Assembly (NCBI RefSeq): GCF_006716745.1
Contig: NZ_VFPP01000001.1
Span: 8,629,386-8,693,385 of the forward strand
DNA from: Saccharothrix saharensis
Lineage (GTDB): Bacteria; Actinomycetota; Actinomycetes; Mycobacteriales; Pseudonocardiaceae
Direction of reading: 5' to 3'
Length of the DNA stretch: 64,000 nucleotides
The notes under the pieces were generated by a model. The model was not told where the DNA came from. It searched no databases and was given only the letters and a program-made list of their open reading frames with translations. Each line of letters opens with the position of its first letter. Position 1 is the stretch's first letter. Positions 57,873 to 64,000 of the stretch are shown here, piece after piece. The position numbers were made by a program, and so were the translations under genes.

Positions 57873-59114
57873 CTACTGAAAATCGACCTCGATCTTGGTG
57901 GCGTAGTCGTTCATCAGGGCGAACGCGTCTTCCTCCGACATGCCGGTGGTGCCGAGGAAGCCGATGATCGTGTTGCCGTCCGGCGGGCGCTTGATCAGGT
58001 CGCCGGGTCGTGCGGTGATCTTGAGCAGGAACACGCGGTCCGATGTGGACACCTCTTCGGGCACGCGCACCTCGCGCACCACGCCGGCGTCGGAGATCAG
58101 GCACATCGCGGTGATGTGCGTGCCGGTGGGCTGGAAGTGGCGCACGTCGGGCCGGCGTCCCGCGGCGATGGCCGCGACCGCCGCGATCGGGTCGTGCCCG
58201 GCGGTGATCCGGGCGATCATGTCCAACCCGCCGCCACCCACCCGGGCCGCGATCTCCAGCAGGTAGGGCTTGCCCCGGTGGAAGCGGACCTCGGCGTGCA
58301 TGGCGCTGTTGGTCAGACCCTGCGCGAGCGCGCCCGCGGTGACGACCTCGTGCACCGCGGCCAGGTCCTGCGGGCTCATCGACGTCGGCGCGTGGTGCAC
58401 GTCGTCGTCGAACGTCCCGCCCTCGGGGGTGATGCGGTCCACCACCGACCCGAGGTACACCTCGCCGTCCCAAGCGACGGCTTCCATCAGGTACTCCTTG
58501 CCGTCCAGGAAGGACTCGACCAGCAGCCCGTTGGGGCCCAGGTCGATCCCGTCGGCCTCGGAGTTGGCCCAGAACAGGTCGGCGATGCCGCGCGCGGCCT
58601 GGTCGTAGTGCTCGACCAGCTCGGCCTCGTCGTCGCAGCGGAACACGAAGTGGCTGCCCGCGCCCAGCGTCGGCTTGACGATCACCGGGTAGCCGAACTC
58701 GCCGGCCGCCGCCTTGGCCTCGTCCAGCGTCGTGACGAACCGGAACCCCGGGATCGGGGCGCCCGCCTTCTCGTGCGCCTGCCGCATCAGGTACTTGTTG
58801 CGGCTGTTGAGCGCCGCCTCGACGCCGATGCCCGGCAGGCCCAGCGCCTCGGCGATCGCCGCGACGGCCACCACGGCCGCCTCGGAGAACGTCATCACGC
58901 CGTCGAAGGCCTCGGTGGCGTGCCACTGCTTCGCCGCGGCGATCATGTCGTCGATGTTCTTGGAGCCGACCAGGCGGTAGTGGTCGGCGGGCCAGAAGTC
59001 CTCGGTGCCCTCGCCGTTGAGCACGTACAGGTCCACGCCCAGGTCCTGCACCTGCTGGTAGCGCGAGTGGTAGTACTGCAGGTACTGGCGGGTCTCGATG
59101 GTCAGCAGCTTCAC
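57873..59114 (-). CDS. ATP-grasp ligase in the hydrazine arm
   Basis: A 413-aa ATP-grasp enzyme. TIETRQYLQYYHSRYQQVQ at the N-terminus, YPVIVKPTLGAGSHFVF (ATP-binding Lys), LLVESFLDGKEYLMEAV, and LLEIAARVGGGGLDMIARIT (metal site, family-typical GGG). It lies 12 bases after the MetRS-like gene. ATP-grasp ligases accompany the hydrazine genes in other hydrazinoacetate-type clusters, so joining a hydrazino acid to an amino acid is a reasonable role; sequence does not reveal the substrates. Confidence 0.83.
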   Translation of the reverse strand: MKLLTIETRQYLQYYHSRYQQVQDLGVDLYVLNGEGTEDFWPADHYRLVGSKNIDDMIAAAKQWHATEAFDGVMTFSEAAVVAVAAIAEALGLPGIGVEAALNSRNKYLMRQAHEKAGAPIPGFRFVTTLDEAKAAAGEFGYPVIVKPTLGAGSHFVFRCDDEAELVEHYDQAARGIADLFWANSEADGIDLGPNGLLVESFLDGKEYLMEAVAWDGEVYLGSVVDRITPEGGTFDDDVHHAPTSMSPQDLAAVHEVVTAGALAQGLTNSAMHAEVRFHRGKPYLLEIAARVGGGGLDMIARITAGHDPIAAVAAIAAGRRPDVRHFQPTGTHITAMCLISDAGVVREVRVPEEVSTSDRVFLLKITARPGDLIKRPPDGNTIIGFLGTTGMSEEDAFALMNDYATKIEVDFQ

Positions 59115-59126
59115 GTGCGTCGCCTC

Positions 59127-60758
59127 CTAGCTCACGCCGTCGAGCGCCGCGTGGTGCCCGGACGGCGACCGCGTGCCGGGCAGCGACGGGAACCGGAACG
59201 GCCGGATCTCGGCCGGCATGTCGTCGCTGATGGTCAGGTCCACGCCCTGCGCGGCCACGTCGGCCGCCACGTCGACCATGATCGGCGCGGCGCAGGCCAG
59301 CAGCGTGCGCGCCTCCAGCAGCAGGTCGCCGGGTTGGGTGGGCGCCTCGCCGTTGCGGCGGTGGTCCACCGCGTCGGCCAGCGCCCGCAGCCGCCCGAGC
59401 TGCGTCACGATGGTCTCCGCGGCGCGGCCCATGCTGAACCCCGGCAGGTCGTAGCACAGCCGGAACCGCTTGAGCACGGTCGCCGCGCGCCACCGGCCGG
59501 CCTCGGTGGTCGGCAGGGGACGCGTGCCGTCCACCCCGACCATGGCCAGGGCGATCGCGTCGGACAGCTCGTTCCACGGCGTGACCAGGCGGCGCGTGCT
59601 GGTGGAGTGCAGCGACTCGCGGGTGAAGTTCGCCCGCTGAAACTCCGGTCCGGTCAGCGCCAGGTAGAACCGCACCAGGTCGCGCGGCACCTCGGCCAGC
59701 AGGTCCGCGCTCCAGATGAGGTGGTTGCGGCTGGTGGAGAACTTCTCGCCGTCCAGGTCGTAGAACTCGTTGCAGACGTTGGACTCCGGCGTCGTGTACG
59801 TGTCGCCGTGGGCCAGCAGCATCACCAGGTCGACCAGGCCCCAGTGGTAGACGTTGTCGAAGCCGTGGAAGTAGACCAGCTCCGCGTCGTGCTCGGCCCG
59901 CCACAGCTCGTCCACCTCGGCTGTGGTGCGGCCCAGCTGCGTCGCCGTCCACCACGTGGCGTACATGGAGGCGGGCATCGCCTCCACCCACGGGTAGACG
60001 ATCTGCCCCGGCGTCTCCGGGAAGGGCGCGGCGATGCCCCACGTGCCGGGGAACGTGACCGGGATGTCGGGCAGCGGCTTGGACAGCAGCTCGCCGATCA
60101 GCTGCCGGGCGTGCGGGCGCCAGCGGGGCGTGCGGGCCGCGTAGTACGACGTCAGCCGCTCGCGGTAGTCCTCCATCGGCAGCACGAGGATCTCGCACTC
60201 CCGGTGCACCACCGGGTCGGTCGGGTCGATGGTGTACTTCGGGTCGAGCAGCTCGTCGAAGTTGTTCGGGTGGCCGCAGTTCTCGCACGCGCCGCCGCAG
60301 CTGCCCGACAGGCACGACGGGCAGGTGCCGGTGACCAGGCCGTCGTAGAGGAACGCGCCCGCGTTGCGCGCGTAGGGCAGCTGCACCTTGCGCAGCTGGA
60401 ACCGGCCCGCGGCGTGCAGCCGGGTGAGGAACTCCAGCACCGTGGCGCGGTACCGGTCGTCGATCGGCGGCAGACCGGGCATCAGCGTGCCCATGGCGCT
60501 CAGCGAGCGCTCGATCTTGTCCGTCGACGTCCGCACCAGCTCGTCGGGCACCAGGCCGCGCCGGTGGGCGGTGGACACCACGTAGCTCTGGCTGTCGTCG
60601 GTGCACGTGGTGTAGAGCACCTGGCGGCCGGTGGCGCGCAGGTAGCGCGCGTACACGTCACCGCCCAGGTAGGGGCCGGACATGTGACCGACGTGCAGGT
60701 CGCCGTTGGACGTGGGCGTCGCGGCGACGATGATCGCCGGACGCGAACGGGTCGTCAC
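59127..60758 (-). CDS. Methionyl-tRNA-synthetase-like hydrazine synthetase subunit
   Basis: A 543-aa class I aminoacyl-tRNA-synthetase-like protein. The HIGH motif reads LHVGHMSGPYLGGD near residue 20, the zinc knuckle CPSCLSGSCGGACENCG near 145, and the KMSKS motif reads GEKFSTSRN near 330. GTG 60758 overlaps the stop of the cupin gene. In Spb40-type enzymes a cupin fused to such a MetRS-like domain joins N6-hydroxy-lysine to glycine through an N-N bond; here the two parts are adjacent separate proteins beside an N-hydroxylase. A housekeeping MetRS would carry a standard anticodon domain and not sit in this operon. Confidence 0.85.
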   Translation of the reverse strand: MTTRSRPAIIVAATPTSNGDLHVGHMSGPYLGGDVYARYLRATGRQVLYTTCTDDSQSYVVSTAHRRGLVPDELVRTSTDKIERSLSAMGTLMPGLPPIDDRYRATVLEFLTRLHAAGRFQLRKVQLPYARNAGAFLYDGLVTGTCPSCLSGSCGGACENCGHPNNFDELLDPKYTIDPTDPVVHRECEILVLPMEDYRERLTSYYAARTPRWRPHARQLIGELLSKPLPDIPVTFPGTWGIAAPFPETPGQIVYPWVEAMPASMYATWWTATQLGRTTAEVDELWRAEHDAELVYFHGFDNVYHWGLVDLVMLLAHGDTYTTPESNVCNEFYDLDGEKFSTSRNHLIWSADLLAEVPRDLVRFYLALTGPEFQRANFTRESLHSTSTRRLVTPWNELSDAIALAMVGVDGTRPLPTTEAGRWRAATVLKRFRLCYDLPGFSMGRAAETIVTQLGRLRALADAVDHRRNGEAPTQPGDLLLEARTLLACAAPIMVDVAADVAAQGVDLTISDDMPAEIRPFRFPSLPGTRSPSGHHAALDGVS

Positions 60759-61126
60759 GAGGCGGCTCCCTCGTGGCGGGCGGCGAACTTCCCGGCCAGC
60801 TCGGCGTCCCACCAGATCGCGTAGAACTGGAAGTCACCGCTGCCGCGGTTGACGACCTGGTGCTTCTCGTGCGGGGTGAAGTGCACGACGTCACCGGCCC
60901 GGAACGGGGTGGTGCCCGCCTGCGTCACGATCTCCGCCTCGCCGGTCATGGCGACCCAGATCTCGTACTCGTGGTGGCCGTGCGCGCCCGACTCGGCGCC
61001 GGGGCGCACCACGCACCAGGAACCCTCGAACGGCGCGTTCACCAGGTCCCAGGGCATCAGGCGCTGCGCGACCAGGCCGTTGTCCGGTTTGAGGTTGTCC
61101 CGGTCCAGGGGGCGGATCTCCATCAT
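60755..61126 (-). CDS. Cupin, partner subunit of the hydrazine synthetase
   Basis: A 123-aa single cupin. The first motif is GAHGHHEYEIWVAMTGEAEIV (two His, one Glu), the second PHEKHQVVN (His), giving a complete metal site. In Spb40-like enzymes the cupin half rearranges the ester formed by the MetRS-like half into the hydrazine. Two tandem ATGs start the protein behind AAGGAG; the stop overlaps the MetRS-like start (GTGA), consistent with a 1:1 complex. Confidence 0.85.
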   Translation of the reverse strand: MMEIRPLDRDNLKPDNGLVAQRLMPWDLVNAPFEGSWCVVRPGAESGAHGHHEYEIWVAMTGEAEIVTQAGTTPFRAGDVVHFTPHEKHQVVNRGSGDFQFYAIWWDAELAGKFAARHEGAAS

Positions 61127-61148
61127 GGCGACGACTCCTTCTTCCGAC

Positions 61149-62483
61149 TCAGGCGGGCTGGGGTGCTTCGGCGAACAGCTCGGTGACCTGCTCGGCGACC
61201 TGCTGGGGCACGACGGGCACCGCCGTGTCGACCAAGTCGCCCACGATCTCCGCGGCCCGGATCGCCAGGACGCTGATCAGCGAGTCCGCGATGCCGTGCG
61301 TGGCCTCGTTGACGCCCTGGAGGTACACCCGGGCGGACACCGCCTCGGGCAGTTCGAGGCGGTAGTTGCGGGTGACGGTGAAGTCCTCCTGGCCGACTTC
61401 GGCGGCCATGGCGCGGACCAGGGTCGGCATCCGCTTGTCGAAGCCGGTGCCGAGCATCACCCGGTCGCAGCGCAGCTCGCTGCGCTCGCCCGTGCGGCGG
61501 TCCAACAGGGTCAGCACGACCTCGTCGTCCACCAGCGCGGAGTCCACGACCTCGGCCATCGTGATCATCGACAGCCGCTGGGTGCCGGTCAGCTTCTCCA
61601 GGTACATCGTGTTGTAGAGATTGTCCAGCATGGCGGGTGACAGGCCCGCGTAGTTGGTGCGGTGCATCTCCCGCAGCAGCTGCGCCCGCGCGTCCGGCTG
61701 CGCTTCGTTGAACTTGTCCACGTAGGACGGGTAGAACAGCTCGTTGGTGAACTTGCTGCTCTCGTAGCCGTTCAGGCCGATCGAGCGCATCACCATGGTC
61801 ACCGTGGCGCGCGGGAAGCTCTCGTGCGCCTGCCACAGCATCTCCGCGGCGCTCTGCGCGCCGCCGACCACGACGATGCGGTGCTCGCCCTGCGGGTCCA
61901 GCGCGCCGATCCGGTTGACGAACTCGGTGCTGTGCACCACGCGCTCGCGGGGCAGCGCGGCGAACTCCGTCGGCAGGTGCGGGTCGCGGCCGACGCCGAT
62001 GACGAGCGTCGCGCACGACACCGTGCCGCCGTCGGCGAACCGCACCAGCCACCGGTCCACCGAGCCGGTCTGGTCGCGCTGCGGCTCGACGGCCACCGCG
62101 CGCCTGCCGTGCTGCAGCCGGACCTTGGTCAGCGACCGCGCCACCCACGCCAGGTAGCCCGAGATCTCCAGGCGGTAGGGCGTGAACGTGCCGAGGTTGA
62201 TGAACTCGTCCAGCCGGCCGGTCGAGTGCAGGTAGTTCACGAACGAGTACGGGCTGGTGGGGTTCCGCAGGGTCACCAGGTCCTTGAGGAAGGACACCTG
62301 GCTGCGCGACCACGGCAGCAGCATCCCGCGCTGCCAGACGATGTCGTCGTGCTGCTCGGTGACGAGGGTCCGTTCGGCGAGGTCGGGGTTGAGCTCTTCC
62401 AGCGCCACGGCCAGGGCCAGGTTCGCCGGACCCGCGCCGATGGCGAGCAGTTCTACATCCTGGTGGTCCAACGCAGTCTCCAA
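61149..62483 (-). CDS. L-lysine N6-hydroxylase-type monooxygenase
   Basis: A 444-aa SidA/PvdA/IucD-family flavin N-hydroxylase. FAD motif AIGAGPANLALAVALEE, VSFLKDLVTLRNPTSPYSF, NADPH motif VVVGGAQSAAEMLW, SKFTNELFYPSYVDKF and MLGTGFDKRMP. It is clearly distinct from the ornithine-type paralogue at 37945. Position directly upstream of the cupin and MetRS-like genes (gap 22) indicates lysine N6-hydroxylation for hydrazine formation. Ornithine specificity cannot be excluded by sequence. Confidence 0.85.
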   Translation of the reverse strand: METALDHQDVELLAIGAGPANLALAVALEELNPDLAERTLVTEQHDDIVWQRGMLLPWSRSQVSFLKDLVTLRNPTSPYSFVNYLHSTGRLDEFINLGTFTPYRLEISGYLAWVARSLTKVRLQHGRRAVAVEPQRDQTGSVDRWLVRFADGGTVSCATLVIGVGRDPHLPTEFAALPRERVVHSTEFVNRIGALDPQGEHRIVVVGGAQSAAEMLWQAHESFPRATVTMVMRSIGLNGYESSKFTNELFYPSYVDKFNEAQPDARAQLLREMHRTNYAGLSPAMLDNLYNTMYLEKLTGTQRLSMITMAEVVDSALVDDEVVLTLLDRRTGERSELRCDRVMLGTGFDKRMPTLVRAMAAEVGQEDFTVTRNYRLELPEAVSARVYLQGVNEATHGIADSLISVLAIRAAEIVGDLVDTAVPVVPQQVAEQVTELFAEAPQPA

Positions 62484-62603
62484 GCGTTGTCGGGCGGCGC
62501 CGCGGCGGCGGTGCCGACGTGCGGGACTTGCGGACCGGGCGCTGGTGCGCGGCCCGGTTCGGCCGCCGGGGACGGGGTGCGCCCCCGGCGTCGGTAGGAG
62601 GTC

Positions 62604-62619
62604 GGGCGCGTCGGCGCCC
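62604..62619 (-). terminator. Short hairpin after the ACP gene
   Basis: GGGCGC-gtcg-GCGCCC, a 6-pair stem 12 bases downstream of the ACP stop on the minus strand. The 148-base gap 62484-62631 otherwise shows no gene; it may also hold the promoter of the N-hydroxylase/cupin/MetRS operon, though no clear motif is seen. Confidence 0.35.
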
Positions 62620-62631
62620 CGATCGGGAAGG

Positions 62632-62868
62632 TCAGGAGGCGGGGCGCACCAGCGCCACGACGTCCTCGACGGTCCGCGCGGCGTGGAACGCGCGCAGGTC
62701 CAGGTTGACGTTCAGCCGGTTCTCCAGCTGGGCCAGGGCGTCCAGCGAGCTGATGCTGTCCCACTCGTGCCGGGCCAGCACCGGTTCCTCGCGCAACGCG
62801 TCGACGGTCACGTCGAGCGCGCCCGCCAGGATCCCCAGCACCGACTGCTCCACCGCGGTCTCGGTCAT
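62632..62868 (-). CDS. Acyl/peptidyl carrier protein
   Basis: A 78-aa carrier with a single phosphopantetheine site: HEWDSISSLDALAQLENRL, the Ser in the WDS motif near residue 36. Acidic helical ends are typical of ACPs. The ATG overlaps the stop of the FkbH-like gene (ATGA). FkbH-ACP pairs load glyceryl or related hydroxyacyl groups, so this is probably the acceptor for the FkbH-like enzyme. Confidence 0.85.
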   Translation of the reverse strand: MTETAVEQSVLGILAGALDVTVDALREEPVLARHEWDSISSLDALAQLENRLNVNLDLRAFHAARTVEDVVALVRPAS

Positions 62869-64000
62869 CGGACTACCTCGTTCCCTTCCAGCAGGTTGAT
62901 CCAGGCGGGCACCTCGGGCAGCCCGGTGCCCAGGGCCAGCGCGTACGCGCCGTCGCCCTCGTCGGCGAAACCGGCGTTGGTCCAGAAGGCGCTCGCCATG
63001 CCGTTCTTCTTCGACGGCACGTACCGGCCGCGCAGGGTGGTGGCGCCGGCGGCGTGCGCACGACCCGCGAGCCACGCGGCGATCGCCAGCTCCACGCCCC
63101 GACCCAGCACCCGGCAGCTGAGCACGAGGTTGTCCACGTGCCACTCGGCACCGCCGCGGTCGACCCACGCCGCGCCGATCACGCCCTCGTCGCCGAACCG
63201 GTCGGCCACCGCGAACGTGACGACCAGGTGGTCCTCGGCGGCGATCCGGCGCGCGGTCTCGGCCTCGTCGAACCGCAGGCCGGTCAGGTTGAACTGGTTG
63301 GTGCGGGCGGCCAGCTGCGCGACGCGCGCCACCGAGAAGCCGTCGGCCTCTTCGACGGCCAGCCGCACGCCCAGCGCGTGCAGGTAGTCCTCCGACGAGC
63401 CGAAGCCGCCCGCGAAGTCGTTGCGCAGCGCCCGGCTGCGGTACAGCTCGGGCCGGGCCAGGTCGGTCTCGGTCAGCTCGGCGACGTCGAACCAGCCCTG
63501 CTCCAGCAGGGTCCGCACGATGTGCGCGGGGTCGCCGTCGGAGGGCAGCACCACCACCTCGGGCAGCTCCTCCTCGACGTGGCCGCGTTCGAACGGCGAG
63601 TCGTCCAGGAACACGAACGAGCCGATGGCGAGACCCAGGGTCGATGCCGCCTCCCGCAGGTTGCCCGCCTTGGGCGACCAGTTGACCGCCTTGGCGGAGA
63701 ACGCCTCCGGCCGCAGCAGGACTTCCGGGTGCGCGGTCAACGCCTCGTCGACCAGGTCGGCGTCGTTCTTGCTGGCCAGCACCAGCACCACGCCCTGGTC
63801 GCGCAGCCGGCTCGCGGTGCGCTGCACCTCGCGGTAGGCGTTGCCCGGGTACAGGCCGCCGAGCTGGACGCCCTCAGCGCCGACCTCGCCCAGCACGCCA
63901 CCCCACAGGGTGTTGTCCAGGTCCAGCGCCAGCACCTTGCGGGACAGGCCGCTGCGCGCCTGGGCGAACCGCCGCACCTCACGGGCCAGCAGGTACAGCG
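62865..64000 (-). CDS. FkbH-like HAD-family enzyme with GNAT-like C-terminus (5' end outside window)
   Basis: The 3' 378 codons of a gene that continues past the right edge; the frame is open to base 64000 with LYLLAREVRRFAQARSG before the first motif. HAD motif I is KVLALDLDNTLWGGV, then VVLVLASKNDADLVDEAL and GSFVFLDDSPFERGHVEE. The C-terminal part (about 200 residues) has a GNAT-like segment (VLSCRVLGRGVELAI). FkbH proteins dephosphorylate 1,3-bisphosphoglycerate and place a glyceryl unit on an ACP; relatives handle other hydroxy acids. The downstream ACP supports the loading role. Confidence 0.88.
   Translation of the reverse strand, partial: LYLLAREVRRFAQARSGLSRKVLALDLDNTLWGGVLGEVGAEGVQLGGLYPGNAYREVQRTASRLRDQGVVLVLASKNDADLVDEALTAHPEVLLRPEAFSAKAVNWSPKAGNLREAASTLGLAIGSFVFLDDSPFERGHVEEELPEVVVLPSDGDPAHIVRTLLEQGWFDVAELTETDLARPELYRSRALRNDFAGGFGSSEDYLHALGVRLAVEEADGFSVARVAQLAARTNQFNLTGLRFDEAETARRIAAEDHLVVTFAVADRFGDEGVIGAAWVDRGGAEWHVDNLVLSCRVLGRGVELAIAAWLAGRAHAAGATTLRGRYVPSKKNGMASAFWTNAGFADEGDGAYALALGTGLPEVPAWINLLEGNEVVR

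Noticed and set aside
59127..60758. Housekeeping methionyl-tRNA synthetase
   Set aside because: Lies in a biosynthetic operon overlapping a cupin and beside an N-hydroxylase, matching the Spb40-type hydrazine synthetase; its C-terminal part does not read like a normal anticodon domain.
37945..62483. Hydroxamate siderophore cluster, because of the two SidA/PvdA-type hydroxylases
   Set aside because: No N-hydroxy-ornithine acyl- or formyltransferase, no IucA/IucC synthetase and no ferric-siderophore uptake genes are present; each hydroxylase instead sits beside a known N-N bond-forming partner.
45930..62483. Negamycin cluster (beta-lysine plus hydrazinoacetate)
   Set aside because: Negamycin is a pseudodipeptide; this locus adds two multimodular NRPSs, piperazate, diaminobutyrate and carbamoylation genes, and I see no methyltransferase for the N-methyl group.

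Overview
The window is very GC-rich DNA with dense, overlapping ATGA/GTGA/TGATG gene junctions and many GTG starts. It carries actinomycete-typical families (MbtH, DUF3040, DUF2231, GCS2/YbdK, a mycothiol-type formaldehyde dehydrogenase). A filamentous actinomycete fits best, probably of the Saccharothrix/Actinosynnema/Lentzea kind; the exact genus is inference.

Left arm (1 to about 10.98 kb): an ordinary stress and redox island. It holds cytochrome oxidase subunit I, DUF3040, a degenerate inositol-monophosphatase-like protein, two STAS proteins, an unnamed conserved protein, DUF2231, a YbdK-type glutamate-cysteine ligase, a hemerythrin and a large ferritin-like protein. Several genes are preceded by GNNT-N15-(G/T)GGTA(T/C/G) motifs of the SigB/SigF stress type. 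Three decayed genes (a small unnamed family, an amidase, DUF2254) lie here; the last directly abuts the biosynthetic cluster.

Biosynthetic cluster (about 10.98 kb to the right edge, which cuts an FkbH-like gene): a large non-ribosomal peptide cluster rich in unusual nitrogen chemistry. (a) A beta-lysine-type cassette: A-T (10982-12721), free-standing C (12718-14001) and a KamA aminomutase (45930-47078), recalling VioO/VioM of viomycin. (b) A 2,3-diaminobutyrate-type cassette: argininosuccinate-lyase-like, CysK-ATP-grasp fusion and PduX-like threonine kinase. (c) A piperazate cassette: KtzI-like N-hydroxylase, KtzT-like (PaiB-fold) N-N forming enzyme and a free-standing A domain with a proline-like code. 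(d) A second N-N cassette: another N-hydroxylase, a cupin and a MetRS-like protein, equivalent to the fused cupin-MetRS hydrazine synthetases of the Spb40 type. (e) Tailoring: A-T plus P450 plus type II thioesterase, and a NodU/CmcH carbamoyltransferase. (f) Two multimodular NRPSs, C-T-C-A(Ser)-T-TE and C-T-C-A-T, in both of which the first module has no A domain and must be loaded in trans. (g) Three MFS exporters, two further ATP-grasp ligases, a DDAH-like hydrolase, a signal-peptide-less SBP5 protein, an ACP and an FkbH-like enzyme.

Read together, the genes suggest a small basic peptide carrying beta-lysine, a diaminobutyrate unit, serine, piperazate and possibly a hydrazino acid and a carbamate. 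I do not recognise this gene combination as any described cluster. An FBP (EF-G-binding) protein next to the beta-lysine genes makes a translation-targeting product and self-protection a reasonable but unproven idea. No conventional cluster-situated regulator is visible, and a broken IS630-type transposase sits between the core and the right-hand hydrazine arm.
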